This document shows, one piece after another, positions 44,084-53,224 of a stretch of DNA of 64,000 nt. The DNA comes from Fibrobacter succinogenes (GTDB lineage: Bacteria > Fibrobacterota > Fibrobacteria > Fibrobacterales > Fibrobacteraceae). Positions within the stretch are counted from its first letter, which is position 1, and every line of letters starts with the position of its first letter. Position numbers and translations under genes: made by a program. The DNA lies in the NCBI GenBank assembly GCA_902779055.1, contig CACZAD010000010.1, positions 1 to 64,000 of the forward strand, written 5' to 3'. The notes under the pieces were generated by a model that searched no databases, was not told where the DNA came from, and worked only from the letters and a program-made list of their open reading frames with translations.

Positions 44084-44791
44084 ATGACTCGCAAACGGAT
44101 CTATTCAGCACTGTCCTTCAACAAGGCCTTTTATATCGGGCTTGCTGTTGCAATCCTTATCCATGTTGCAACCCTGCTGAATCCGCTATTCCAAAAGAAG
44201 GAAATCCCGGTGCATCGCCCGGATTCTCCTGTCATTCACGCCGAAAAAGTCTACATAGCGCCTCCTCCTCCGCCAGAAGCGCCGCCGGTCGTGAAAAAAG
44301 TCGTCCGTGCTAAAATTATCCCGAAGGTGGTCGAAAAACCGGTCGAAGAACAGCCTCCTGAACCGGAGCCAATTCCGGAACCGGTAACAGAAACAGCCCC
44401 AGTCGCTGTTGCAGAACCTGTCGTCGAAGCGCCTCCTCTCCCCCCTGTGGTCAAGGAGTCGCCTAAACCTTCGGCCGATTCAGTGAAAATGGTGACCCGC
44501 ACATACTTGCGCTCGCTCAAAAAACAGTTGGAACAGATCAAGGATTATCCTGCCACGGCTAAACGCCTGAAGCAGGAGGGCACAGTACGTGTGAGGTTCA
44601 CCATCCTTGCTGATGGCAAGATTGAGCAGATCGAAGTCTCGGAATCGAGCCGTTATTCGTCGCTGGACAATAGCGCCTTGGAAGCCGTCGCAAAGATGGA
44701 AAAATTTCAACCCATTCCAAAACTTTTAGAAAAAGAACGCTGGAGAATCGAAATTCCTATCCAGTACAAACTTAATGCAGGGAGGTCGTAA
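44084..44791 (+). CDS. tonB: TonB energy-transducing protein
   Basis: A 235-residue inner-membrane protein: one N-terminal helix (about residues 15-35), a Pro/Glu/Val-rich periplasmic spacer (about 58-135, with PPPPPEAPP and EQPPEPEPIPEP) and a C-terminal domain from about 150 with KDYPATAKRLKQEGTVRVRF, the TonB_C signature, ending in IPIQYKL. TonB carries proton-motive-force energy from ExbBD to outer-membrane receptors such as the two in this window. Its stop overlaps the exbB start (TAATG), with GGAGG before it. The regulatory element upstream puts it in the same regulon as receptor 2. Confidence 0.93.
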   Translation: MTRKRIYSALSFNKAFYIGLAVAILIHVATLLNPLFQKKEIPVHRPDSPVIHAEKVYIAPPPPPEAPPVVKKVVRAKIIPKVVEKPVEEQPPEPEPIPEPVTETAPVAVAEPVVEAPPLPPVVKESPKPSADSVKMVTRTYLRSLKKQLEQIKDYPATAKRLKQEGTVRVRFTILADGKIEQIEVSESSRYSSLDNSALEAVAKMEKFQPIPKLLEKERWRIEIPIQYKLNAGRS

Positions 44792-45351
44792 TGAATTTTA
44801 TTCTTGAATTTATAAAGCAGGGCGGTTACATCGGCTACATACTGGTGGCTATGAACTTTATTGGCTATGCCATTATCATCTGGAAGGTAATTTCGCTCAT
44901 TATCTTCAATAGAACGGTTCAGCCGCGTTTGACGGACAAGGTGATTCATCGTGTTGTAACCTGCAATACGGACCATCACATTATTACCGAAAGCATCCGC
45001 ACTGAAATCGGTCTTGCTTTTTCTCCACTCACGAAGGGCCTCACGACGGTCGAGAACATTGCATCGATTTCTCCGATGCTTGGCCTCTTGGGTACTGTCG
45101 TCGGCATCTTCAACGCATTCACGGTGATAGCGGCCTCGGGTCTTGATGATCCATCCGCTTTTGCGACGGGCATCAAGTTTGCTCTCGTGACAACGGTCCT
45201 TGGACTTGTGGTCGCTATCCCGCACGTGCTTGCCTTTAACTACCTGAATGCCCGTATGGAGCAGGAACAGGACGAAGTCGAAAACCAGGTGCTTCTGCAC
45301 TTGGGCAAGACTTTGCAAGAACGCGACGCCAGAAGGTCGGAAAGGGCTTAA
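44791..45351 (+). CDS. exbB: ExbB/TolQ/MotA-type proton channel
   Basis: A 186-residue membrane protein of the ExbB family: a first helix near residues 15-37, a cytoplasmic loop with EIGLAFSPLTKGLTTVENIA, then SPMLGLLGTVVGIF..F, the signature of helix 2, and a third helix (TGIKFALVTTVLGLVVAIPHVLAF). ExbB pentamers with ExbD form the proton-driven motor that energises TonB. It is coupled to tonB by a TAATG overlap and to exbD by a one-base gap. Confidence 0.93.
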   Translation: MNFILEFIKQGGYIGYILVAMNFIGYAIIIWKVISLIIFNRTVQPRLTDKVIHRVVTCNTDHHIITESIRTEIGLAFSPLTKGLTTVENIASISPMLGLLGTVVGIFNAFTVIAASGLDDPSAFATGIKFALVTTVLGLVVAIPHVLAFNYLNARMEQEQDEVENQVLLHLGKTLQERDARRSERA

Positions 45352-45352
45352 A

Positions 45353-45745
45353 ATGGCTAAAAGACGTCATCGCATTTCATTGGACATGACACCGCTTATT
45401 GACTGTGTCTTTTTGTTGCTTGTTTTCTTCCTGGTGACATCAGTCTTTAAGCAGGACAAGTCTGTCCTCAAACTTCTCTTGCCTGAAACTTCGAGCGAAG
45501 TCAAGCAAGAAGTTTCCGAAGGATTCTTTATTGAACTTTCCGAAACGGAAATTGCCGTGAACGGTGAACTTGCGACAATTGAATTCTTGAAAACTAAAAG
45601 TGCCGCGGTGCAGAACAAGAAGGCTCCGGTCGCCTTGAAAATCGACAAGAAGACTCCTTATGAAAAAGTCGCCGAAGTGCTGGACGTTCTCCAAATGGAA
45701 AAGATTTACAATATACAATTCGTCAATGAATTAAAAAAGGAGTGA
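45353..45745 (+). CDS. exbD: ExbD/TolR-type motor protein
   Basis: A 130-residue protein with one N-terminal helix containing the conserved proton-binding Asp in ISLDMTPLIDCVFLLLVFF and a C-terminal periplasmic domain (residues 50-130). The Asp of PLID is the protonated residue of the family. ATG 45353 (MAKRRH) begins one base after the exbB stop; the longer open frame reads inside exbB. It completes the TonB-ExbB-ExbD complex. Confidence 0.93.
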   Translation: MAKRRHRISLDMTPLIDCVFLLLVFFLVTSVFKQDKSVLKLLLPETSSEVKQEVSEGFFIELSETEIAVNGELATIEFLKTKSAAVQNKKAPVALKIDKKTPYEKVAEVLDVLQMEKIYNIQFVNELKKE

Positions 45746-45749
45746 GAAG

Positions 45750-48125
45750 ATGTCACGGATTCGAATAAATATCGAAAAGGTGAACGAAAAATTTGAAAAC
45801 TTCGCAAGGTTCCTGATTTCGCACAGGGCCTTGCTTCTTGTTTCGTTTATTGCCTTGCTTGCGATTTCTATCGTGGGTATGAAAAAAATCTACGTCGAAG
45901 CCTCATGGGACAGCTACTTTATCGAAGGCGACCCGATGCTTGTCGAAACGGACAAGTTCAAGGAAACGTTCGGCAACGACTATTTCGTGGGTGTGATGGT
46001 CGAAACGGAACAGTCCGTCTTGACTCCGGAAAACTTGAAGCTCTTGCGCGAGCTTTCGAACGAGTTGCGCGATAGCCTCTCGTATTCTGACGGTAAGGCA
46101 ACATCGATTGTCGATTTGGAATACATGCTCGGCACGGACGAAGGCATGGAAATCGTGCAGATCGTGCCGGAAGAAATCCCGACAGATGCAGCGGGCCTTG
46201 CCGAAATTGAAAAGCGCCTCGCCGCAAAGCCGGAGCTTGCAAAAAAGCTCATCTCTAAAGATCGCAAGCAGGCCTTTATTAACGTGAAGCTCCGTCCGTT
46301 CCCGGAAGATTCTGTGTGGAAAGCTGAAGGCGAAGCGAAGGGCGTTAAAGCCGAAGCTCCGGACATGAAGACAGGCCGCGAAACTTCTGAAATTATCGCC
46401 AAGGAAAAGTACGCTCCGCTGCACCCTCTTGCGACGGGTATGCCTTACTTGAGCCATCAGAAGCTCAAGTACATTGGCGAAGAAATGAGCCGCATCTTCA
46501 TCATTACGGTTCTTTGCTCCATCATCGTGATGTTCCTTGTGACGCGTTCGCTTCGCGGAATTATTTCGCCGTTGATCACCACGTTCGCTGGCGTCATCAT
46601 GACTTTTGGCTTGGTGGGCTATCTCGGACTTTATATGGATGCGACCAACATCATGGTGCCTGTCATCTTGGCGTTTGCCGTCTCCATTGCGTATAACATC
46701 CATATCCATTCTTTCTTCCGCAAGAATATGATGCTCACGGGCAAGCGCAAGGAATCTGTGCTTTATGCCATGAAAGAAACCGGCTGGTCGGTGCTGTTCT
46801 CGGGCCTCACAACGATTGTGGCACTTCTGTCGTTCTTGTCGGTGATGCTCAAGCCTATCCGCTCCGTGGGCATTCTCTCTTCTATCGCTGTTGGCTTCAT
46901 TCTCCTTGTGGCTCTTACGATTTCGCCGATTCTTTTGAGCTTTGGCAAGGACAAAAAGCCTAACGCCAAGGTGCTCGAGAAGGGTGATACGCGTATGGGC
47001 CTCATCCTCAATTCTCTCGGCCAGTTTGTTCTTACACACGGAAAGCCGATTGCCATAATTTTTGCTGTGATTACCGCCATTTCGATTTATGGCGTTACCA
47101 AGATGGAGCCCGCCTTTGACGTGGAACGCACGATGGGCCGCAAGGTCGAATACGTGAACAAGATGCTCTACGTTGCCGAATCTGAAATCGGTAGCTTCTA
47201 CTCTTACGACTTGGTGATTGACTTTGGCGAAAATGACAAGGCTAAGGAAGTCGATAATCTCAAGAAGTTGGAACAATTGCAGGATCACGCCCAAAAGTAT
47301 CCGCTGACAAAGCGTTCCACTTCCATTCTCGACATCTTGAAGGACTTGGATCGCACCTTGAATGAAAATCGCCAGGATATGTACGCTGTCCCGGAAACAG
47401 AGGAACAGGTGGCACAGCTCTTGCTCTTGTACGAAAATGCCGGTGGTTCCGAAGCAAGCTACTGGATGGATTACGATTACAAGAAACTCCGCTTGATGGT
47501 CGAAATCTCTAGCTACAACTCCAATGAACTCCAGAAGGAAATCGAGGATTTGCAGAACTTCGCTCGCGAACTTTACCCGAATGCGAAGGTGACGGCTGTG
47601 GGTAACTTGCCGCAGTTTACTGCAATGCAGCAGTACTTGGAAGTGGGCCAGATGACGTCCTTCCTCATTTCTGTCGTGATTGTGGCGGTACTCTTGATGA
47701 TTGTCTTCGGCAGCGTCCGTACGGGTCTCATCGGCATGATCCCGAATATCGCTCCGGGTATTTTCGTGGGTGGCTATCTCGGCTTCAGCAACATCCCGCT
47801 CGATATGATGACGGCAACGCTTATCCCGATGATCATCGGTCTTTCTGTGGACGATACGATCCACTTCATCAACCACGGTCATGTGGAATTTGACCGTTGC
47901 AAGGATTACACCGATTCCATTCTCAAGGTGTTCCGCGCCGCAGGCCCGGCTCTTGTAATGACAACGATTATCATGGTGGCGACGTTTGCGGGCTTTACGA
48001 CTTCGCAGGCCACGCAGATGTTCAACTTTGGCTTTGTGGTGTTTGTGGGCCTTGTCTCGGCTTTACTTGCCGACCTGTTCGTGACACCGCTTTTAATCAA
48101 GAAGTTTAAAATTTTCGGAAAATAG
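45750..48125 (+). CDS. RND-superfamily (MMPL-type) transporter
   Basis: A 791-residue inner-membrane protein with the two-fold RND layout: a helix at residues 27-45, a large periplasmic loop (about 50-240), five helices (about 245-400), a second single helix (about 430-450), a second loop (about 455-620), and five helices to the end, with GLSVDDTIHF in a late helix supplying acidic residues for proton coupling. MMPL-type members move lipids and complex small molecules toward the cell surface. AAAAGGAG precedes the ATG. It follows exbD by 4 bases and is followed by a LolA-like protein and an outer-membrane barrel, a set that often travels together. Here the set may export the siderophore or a lipid; this is inferred from place only. 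Confidence 0.88.
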   Translation: MSRIRINIEKVNEKFENFARFLISHRALLLVSFIALLAISIVGMKKIYVEASWDSYFIEGDPMLVETDKFKETFGNDYFVGVMVETEQSVLTPENLKLLRELSNELRDSLSYSDGKATSIVDLEYMLGTDEGMEIVQIVPEEIPTDAAGLAEIEKRLAAKPELAKKLISKDRKQAFINVKLRPFPEDSVWKAEGEAKGVKAEAPDMKTGRETSEIIAKEKYAPLHPLATGMPYLSHQKLKYIGEEMSRIFIITVLCSIIVMFLVTRSLRGIISPLITTFAGVIMTFGLVGYLGLYMDATNIMVPVILAFAVSIAYNIHIHSFFRKNMMLTGKRKESVLYAMKETGWSVLFSGLTTIVALLSFLSVMLKPIRSVGILSSIAVGFILLVALTISPILLSFGKDKKPNAKVLEKGDTRMGLILNSLGQFVLTHGKPIAIIFAVITAISIYGVTKMEPAFDVERTMGRKVEYVNKMLYVAESEIGSFYSYDLVIDFGENDKAKEVDNLKKLEQLQDHAQKYPLTKRSTSILDILKDLDRTLNENRQDMYAVPETEEQVAQLLLLYENAGGSEASYWMDYDYKKLRLMVEISSYNSNELQKEIEDLQNFARELYPNAKVTAVGNLPQFTAMQQYLEVGQMTSFLISVVIVAVLLMIVFGSVRTGLIGMIPNIAPGIFVGGYLGFSNIPLDMMTATLIPMIIGLSVDDTIHFINHGHVEFDRCKDYTDSILKVFRAAGPALVMTTIIMVATFAGFTTSQATQMFNFGFVVFVGLVSALLADLFVTPLLIKKFKIFGK

Positions 48126-48134
48126 GAGGATCTT

Positions 48135-48908
48135 ATGAAAATTTCAAAAATTGCTGCGACGCTCGTTGTCGCTCTCAGTACAATGTCCATGGCTCAGACG
48201 AATGCCCGTGACATCATGATCAAGGTCAAGGATCGTCCGGATGGCGATACGCGTTCTTCTTCGATGGAAATGAAGCTCGTGAACAAGAGCGGTAACACTC
48301 GCGTCCGTAAGATTACTTCTTACGCGATGGATGTGGGCGAAGATACCAAGACCATCATGTTCTTCCAGTATCCCAACGATGTGAAGGGTACGGGTTTCTT
48401 GACCGTGAACTACGATGACGTCAACAAGGAAGACGACAAGTGGCTCTATCTCCCGGCTTTGAAGAAGACTCGCCGCATCAGCGGAAAGAGCTCCAAGACC
48501 GATTACTTCATGGGCTCCGACTTCACATACGATGATATCGGCAAGCGCAATGTCGATGAAGATACGCACAAGCTCTTGCGCGAAGAATCTGCAGATGGTT
48601 TCGATTACTACGTCGTCGAATCGACTCCCAAGAAGGAAGGCGAGATCTTCTCCAAGAAACTCGTCTGGATCCGCAAGGATTGCGATGTCGTCGCCAAGGT
48701 TGAATTCTACGACAAGCTTGGCAAGCTCCATCGCCAGATGGTTTCTTCGGACATCAAGAAGGTTGATGGTTTCTGGACTGTTGGCAAGATGGAAATGAAG
48801 AATGTGCAGACGGGACACTCCACGGAACTCCTCTTCCTCGATCCGAAATACAACATCCAGCTCGATTCCAAGATCTTCACGGTGAACAAGTTGGAAAGAG
48901 GGTTGTAA
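48135..48908 (+). CDS. Periplasmic outer-membrane lipoprotein-sorting-like protein (LolA-like fold, PF17131 type)
   Basis: A 257-residue exported protein: signal peptide [20 protein letters not shown], then a beta-rich half-barrel with [35 protein letters not shown].. [29 protein letters not shown] and a C-terminal [13 protein letters not shown]. These are the landmarks of the LolA-like family found beside MMPL transporters, which is thought to ferry a lipid or hydrophobic compound across the periplasm. GGAGG lies 6 bases before the ATG, 9 bases after the RND gene. It lies between its transporter and a barrel protein. Confidence 0.85.
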   Translation: MKISKIAATLVVALSTMSMAQTNARDIMIKVKDRPDGDTRSSSMEMKLVNKSGNTRVRKITSYAMDVGEDTKTIMFFQYPNDVKGTGFLTVNYDDVNKEDDKWLYLPALKKTRRISGKSSKTDYFMGSDFTYDDIGKRNVDEDTHKLLREESADGFDYYVVESTPKKEGEIFSKKLVWIRKDCDVVAKVEFYDKLGKLHRQMVSSDIKKVDGFWTVGKMEMKNVQTGHSTELLFLDPKYNIQLDSKIFTVNKLERGL

Positions 48909-48958
48909 TTAGTAGGGGTGGGATCCAATGAATGTATGATTGTCATGCCCGCCTCTTT

Positions 48959-48985
48959 GTCATCCCGGACTCCGTTCCGGGAGGG
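48959..48985. repeat. Dispersed TCATCCCGGAC-GTTCCGGGA palindrome
   Basis: TGTCATCCCGGACTCCGTTCCGGGAGGG lies between the LolA-like gene and the barrel gene. Same family as the repeats at 9117, 53784, 56879 and 57099. Confidence 0.85.
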
Positions 48986-49007
48986 CATCTCCCATTAAGG
49001 AGGAAAA

Positions 49008-50228
49008 ATGTTTAAAAAAACGGTTTTCGCGTTGTTCTCCGCAGCGTTCGCCTTGTCCGCACACGCTCAGGACGAACTTTCGCTGCAACTGAACGGCTTT
49101 GTGGATTCGTATCACGCGTTGCAGGCGGAGTATCCGCACAAGATTATGTCTTCGAGAACGCGCCTCCGTCTTGAAATGCGTGCCGATTACGGCGAGGCTT
49201 CGCTATATTCGAGTATGAACCTTGCATACAATAGCCTCATCAAGGATCAGTCGGGAGCGTTCCTTCGCGAAGCGTATTTCGACTACGCCGGCAAATACCT
49301 CGAAGTCAAGGCGGGGCGTCAAATTGTCACGTGGGGTGTCGCCGATGGGCTCCGCCTGACGGACTTGATTTCGCCAATGGACTACACGGAATTTATGGCG
49401 AACGATTACGACGATATCCGCGTTCCCGTGAATGCGATAAACCTCAAGTATCCGGGCGAAAGTTTCTCCGCCGAAGTCGTCTTTGTTCCGGTTCCGGAAT
49501 ATTTTGTGATGCCTTCGGGCGTGGATAATCCTTGGACGATGCCGCTACCGCCCAATACGAGTATGGACTTGAGCGGTACTCCCGAAAAGCGTCTCAAGAA
49601 CAGCGAAGTGGGTGGACGCTTGCGATTCTTCCTCGAAAATCTCGACTTCTCGCTTACCGCGCTACGCACCTTCAACAAGTCGCCGATAACGGTTGCCGGT
49701 TACGATCCTGAAGCGAAATCTGCCGTGATCAAGGGCGTTTACGAGCCGATGAATGTTGTCGGTGGTGATGTCTCTATCCCGGCGGGCGAAATTGTGATTC
49801 GTGGCGAAGTGGCGGCGTATTTCGGTGAGCCTATTGCCCTGAAAAATTCCATAGATTATTGGCACAGAAGTTCCTTCAATGCCTTGATTGGTATTGACTG
49901 GTATGCTGGCGACAACTGGACTGTAATGGCTCAGTATATGCATAAAGTCATTATGGATTACCAGAGCGTGCTTGGAACGGAACAGAACACGTCCATGATT
50001 ACGGCTCGAATTTCCAAGGAACTCCTGAACAATACACTTAAACTTTCCGTTTACGGGATGTTCGATGTCGACAATGTCGGTTTTTACGTGCGCCCGGCGG
50101 CCGATTACCTGCTGAGTGACCAAATTACGCTCTCTTTAGGCGGTGACTTACTCGGTGGTCGGCGAGGAACGTTCAAAACTTATAAGAAAAATACCCAAAT
50201 GTGGGTAAAAGGTAAGTATTTCTTCTAG
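49008..50228 (+). CDS. Outer-membrane beta-barrel protein (DUF1302-like)
   Basis: A 406-residue protein with a signal peptide (to SAHAQ, about residue 21) and alternating amphipathic strands ending in the aromatic MWVKGKYFF, the usual C-terminal signal for outer-membrane insertion. Midway it has the motif GRQIVTWGVADGLRLTDLISPMDYTEF, as in DUF1302-type barrels found next to MMPL transporters. It has no plug domain, so it is not a TonB receptor. AAGGAGG precedes the ATG. It is probably the outer-membrane part of the RND/LolA-like system upstream; the substrate is unknown. Confidence 0.8.
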   Translation: MFKKTVFALFSAAFALSAHAQDELSLQLNGFVDSYHALQAEYPHKIMSSRTRLRLEMRADYGEASLYSSMNLAYNSLIKDQSGAFLREAYFDYAGKYLEVKAGRQIVTWGVADGLRLTDLISPMDYTEFMANDYDDIRVPVNAINLKYPGESFSAEVVFVPVPEYFVMPSGVDNPWTMPLPPNTSMDLSGTPEKRLKNSEVGGRLRFFLENLDFSLTALRTFNKSPITVAGYDPEAKSAVIKGVYEPMNVVGGDVSIPAGEIVIRGEVAAYFGEPIALKNSIDYWHRSSFNALIGIDWYAGDNWTVMAQYMHKVIMDYQSVLGTEQNTSMITARISKELLNNTLKLSVYGMFDVDNVGFYVRPAADYLLSDQITLSLGGDLLGGRRGTFKTYKKNTQMWVKGKYFF

Positions 50229-50271
50229 ATAAACTGCTTGACGCTCGCCCGAAAATTGCCTAAATTTAGGC

Positions 50272-50331
50272 TAGACTAAGTTAGGTTAATCTAATAAAAT
50301 TGGTTTGAACTAAAATACTTGGTCTAGTCTA
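50272..50331 (+). promoter_or_regulatory. Control region upstream of the AraC-type regulator
   Basis: An inverted repeat TAGACTAAG (50272-50280) / CTTGGTCTA (50318-50326) frames the sequence TCTAATAAAATTGGTTTGAACT (50290-50311). The inner part matches the receptor-2 element in TCTAAT...ATTG.TTTGAA. This suggests that the regulator controls its own gene through the same site type. It lies 22-81 bases before the start. Confidence 0.55.
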
Positions 50332-50352
50332 AATCTTCTATGGGTGAGAGTC

Positions 50353-51294
50353 ATGCTGAAGCCAGTTCCTGATAGAAATCTGATATTGATTCAGAATACC
50401 GATTTCTTTTCGCATTACATGCTGCAAAATAAAACGGGCACGGGACACCTTCTAACGTATAATGTGTTGCCGGGCCTTCAAGTTTTTTATAGCAACTTCC
50501 ATTTAAAAGAATTCACCTTCAACTTTGAAAATCAAGGCAAGAGCCTGATCGTTCTGCATTGCCATAACGGTAGCTCGGAATGGTTTGATTCGAACTCTTG
50601 TCCGCGCTCGATGGAAGAGAATGGCCTGCTTTTGCTGGACTGCATGCCGGCCAGCAAGACGTTCCAATTCCCGGTGCATTGCTATCACGGCATTGCCGTC
50701 GTGTTTTCGATGGAACGCTGTCAATGCGAACTCATGAATATGTTCAAGGCGGTGGGCGTTGACTTTGCCGCCCTTATCGAAAAAATCCAGCCACTCACGC
50801 TTCCGTTAAAGCTCCCGTCGAGCGAACACGTGAGCCACATCTTTTCTGAACTTTACAGGCTCCCCAAGAACATCCGCTTGCCGTATTTCAAGATCAAGGT
50901 TCTCGAACTCATTCTATTCCTGAGCCGCCTCGATTCCGAAGCCAAATACGAAACCGCGGCCCTGATTCCAAAGGCGTACAAGGGCAAAATGGAACTGCTC
51001 CGCGAAATCTTGCGCGAAAATACCGAAGAACATCTGACGCTTGAACAGCTTTCCAAGCAGATCGAGATGAGCCCTACGCAAATGAAGAAGTATTTCAAAC
51101 TTGCTTACGGCGATTCCATTTATTCCTACGTCAAGACGCACCGTATGAAGGTTGCCACGCAACTTCTGCAAGAAGGAAAAATCAGCATTGCGGATGTAGC
51201 TGGGCGCGTCGGCTATGCCAATTCCAGCAAGTTTGCGCAGGCGTTTAAGGAATTTACGGGGCTTTCGCCCAAGGAATATCGGAACAAGACCTAA
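50353..51294 (+). CDS. AraC-family regulator (PchR/YbtA type)
   Basis: 313 residues from ATG 50353 (an in-frame GTG at 50344 is possible; GGTGAG four bases before the ATG favours the ATG). The N-terminal 200 residues include a SHYMLQNKTGTGHLLTYNVLPGLQVFYSNF segment typical of PchR-like sensors. The C-terminal HTH has two helices-turn-helices: LTLEQLSKQIEMSPTQMKKYFK and ISIADVAGRVGYANSSKFAQAFKEFTGLSPKEYR. PchR and YbtA bind the ferric siderophore and switch on its synthesis and receptor genes. It lies at the end of the tonB cluster with a TCTAAT-type element before it, so it is the likely activator of this regulon. Its stop overlaps the convergent GGDEF gene. Confidence 0.88.
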   Translation: MLKPVPDRNLILIQNTDFFSHYMLQNKTGTGHLLTYNVLPGLQVFYSNFHLKEFTFNFENQGKSLIVLHCHNGSSEWFDSNSCPRSMEENGLLLLDCMPASKTFQFPVHCYHGIAVVFSMERCQCELMNMFKAVGVDFAALIEKIQPLTLPLKLPSSEHVSHIFSELYRLPKNIRLPYFKIKVLELILFLSRLDSEAKYETAALIPKAYKGKMELLREILRENTEEHLTLEQLSKQIEMSPTQMKKYFKLAYGDSIYSYVKTHRMKVATQLLQEGKISIADVAGRVGYANSSKFAQAFKEFTGLSPKEYRNKT

Positions 51295-52946
51295 AAGATT
51301 TTCTTGTCCTGAATGATTTCTGTTTTTGTTTCGGCTTGCGGAGCTTTGGCGGCTTTTTGCCTCTCGAGCTCCGCATTTTTCATAGCACGCTTGTTCTTGT
51401 ACATATTATTGTCCGCCTTGTTGAAGGTCTCGGCAATAGTGGTACCTTTGGCGTTGTCGGCGATGGCGATGCCGTAAGCTATCGAAATCTGTTTCCACGG
51501 GAACGCCGCGTTCCTCGTAGAACTGATTCCCTTCTGGAACGAGTTTAAAAGTTCTCGGTGGTTCTTTAAATCGTTTCCGGTAAGGATGACGATGAATTCG
51601 TCGCCACCAATTCTAAAGATTGGGCTATGGACGAAAATTTGGCAAATGAGTTTACATGAATTGATCAGGTATTCGTTGCCGTTCTCGTGACCGTAGGTGT
51701 CGTTGATTTCTTTTAAGTTGTTTGTGTCTAGAACGATGATGCCGTAAGAACTGATCTCGTCGTTCTGGATCTTTTCTTCAAATTCGTTCAGGTAGCTGTC
51801 ATAGGCCATCTTGTTGCGGACTCCCGTGAGCGAGTCGCGGAACGCTAGCCCTTGCATCTGCTTCATGTATTGGTTGATATGGAACTTCGCCGCCGAAAAA
51901 CTTTTGGCGAGGTCGCCAATTTCGTCGTTCTGCTGAATGTTGAATTCCGCATTCATATTGCCGGTGATCATTTTCTTTGCTTCTTCGGTGAGTTCCTTGA
52001 GCGGTCTCGTGATGCTCTTCGAGAAGATGATGGAGAGCGTTGTCGTCAAGGCTAAAAGAACCAAGATGAAGATGACACTCTGCAAGAGGAGCATATTCCT
52101 TTGGGCGTTGATTTCGGAATACGGTACGATGCAGACAAATGACATCCCGTTGCTGAGTGGTTCACTGATTTTGATCAAGTCGTCGCTTACTTTGAATGAA
52201 AGGCCGTTCGTGAGCGTGGGGTGGTAGGCGATGTAACCTTCGTTATCCTCAAGGTAGGCGTAGCCGGTTTGTAACAAACGAATTTTAGCAATGTGTTTGG
52301 TAATCGTTTCAAAGTCGATGTCGACGCCGACCACACCAATCTCTTTTTGCTTAAGAAACATCGGCTCGACGTAAGAGATGATGTAGGAGTTGATGTTCTT
52401 GTTGAGGTACGGCAAAAGCCAAGTCGGCTTCCCGACCTGGATGGGCATATAGTACCAGCCGACATGTTCGACGTCGTTTGGACTGAAACGAGTGATGTTC
52501 GTAGGATCCGTTTGTGTAAACGAGCTGTCCTGAAAATCTTCCTTGACGTAGAACGCTCCCGCATTGGGTCCTGCAATCTCCGGGCTGAATCGAACATATA
52601 CGCTTTTGGCGTCGGAGAGAGCGTGTGCGCTAGAGGTGATGTACGTTTTGATGGCTTCGGTGTTTTTTTCCAGGCTTTGTTTGTTGGCGAAAAAAGTCGG
52701 ATCCTTCTGGATCATCGAGTAGACTTCGGCTGCCAGCGTGTGCGTGTACTTTTCGTGATCCTCGAATATCTTGTTGAATTTGGATGTCTCTTCTTTCGCG
52801 AGAGTCTTTATGTGTTCCGTCGATGCCCGTTGCGTAATCTTGCTGATGAACATCATACTCAGGATACCGATAGTCAGTGTACCGATGAGTGTGCTTGATA
52901 GCGACAAGATTAAGATTTTTGATTGAATCGAAAACTTCATGATCAA
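51291..52946 (-). CDS. Membrane diguanylate cyclase with dCache sensor, HAMP and GGDEF domains
   Basis: 551 residues: membrane helix near 10-33, a large periplasmic sensor (about 45-285) with the dCache landmarks (VGVDIDFETI, GYAYLEDNEGYIAYHP), a second helix (about 288-310), a HAMP domain (about 310-365, SFSAAKFHINQYM) and a GGDEF domain from about 372 with LTGVRNK, NDTYGHENGNEYL and the intact active-site motif RIGGDEFIVIL. It should make cyclic di-GMP in response to an outside signal. An I-site RxxD before GGDEF is not obvious. Start is ATG 52946 or the second ATG at 52940. It converges with the AraC gene with overlapping stops. Confidence 0.92.
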   Translation of the reverse strand: MIMKFSIQSKILILSLSSTLIGTLTIGILSMMFISKITQRASTEHIKTLAKEETSKFNKIFEDHEKYTHTLAAEVYSMIQKDPTFFANKQSLEKNTEAIKTYITSSAHALSDAKSVYVRFSPEIAGPNAGAFYVKEDFQDSSFTQTDPTNITRFSPNDVEHVGWYYMPIQVGKPTWLLPYLNKNINSYIISYVEPMFLKQKEIGVVGVDIDFETITKHIAKIRLLQTGYAYLEDNEGYIAYHPTLTNGLSFKVSDDLIKISEPLSNGMSFVCIVPYSEINAQRNMLLLQSVIFILVLLALTTTLSIIFSKSITRPLKELTEEAKKMITGNMNAEFNIQQNDEIGDLAKSFSAAKFHINQYMKQMQGLAFRDSLTGVRNKMAYDSYLNEFEEKIQNDEISSYGIIVLDTNNLKEINDTYGHENGNEYLINSCKLICQIFVHSPIFRIGGDEFIVILTGNDLKNHRELLNSFQKGISSTRNAAFPWKQISIAYGIAIADNAKGTTIAETFNKADNNMYKNKRAMKNAELERQKAAKAPQAETKTEIIQDKKIF

Positions 52947-52993
52947 TTTGCTCGACGAATGCCTGGCGGTTCGTTTTCCCCTCGAAGACTGCT

Positions 52994-53218
52994 TTAGATG
53001 CCCTGGATCTCGATGACTTTCTTGTTATTTGTCGAACCCATCACTACGGAGACGTCGCGCTTGTGGACGTGGAAGTGTTCCGCGATTAGTTCGCAGATGG
53101 CTTCGTTCGCGGCACCGTCGACCGGCGGCGCTTTGACTTCGACCTTGTAGCTCCCGTCAGGGAGCGCAGTCACGCTTTCGCGCTTGCTTCGCGCGTGTAC
53201 CTTGATATTGATTCTCAT
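52994..53218 (-). CDS. DUF167 (YggU-like) protein
   Basis: A 74-residue protein that matches DUF167: INIKVHARSKRESV, YKVEVKAPPVDGAANEAICELIAEHFHVHKRDVSVVMGSTNNKKVIEI. The alpha/beta fold and the PPVDGAANEA motif are hallmarks; a precise function is not established. It follows the DivIVA-like gene by 6 bases on the same strand, so they form a small operon, as is common for YggU relatives. Confidence 0.9.
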   Translation of the reverse strand: MRINIKVHARSKRESVTALPDGSYKVEVKAPPVDGAANEAICELIAEHFHVHKRDVSVVMGSTNNKKVIEIQGI

Positions 53219-53224
53219 GTGACC

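Noticed and set aside
45903..47882. Long open frame (659 codons) antisense to the RND transporter
   Set aside because: Composition is His/Arg/Asp-rich as expected of a shadow frame, there is no ribosome site, and the plus-strand protein has clear family motifs.
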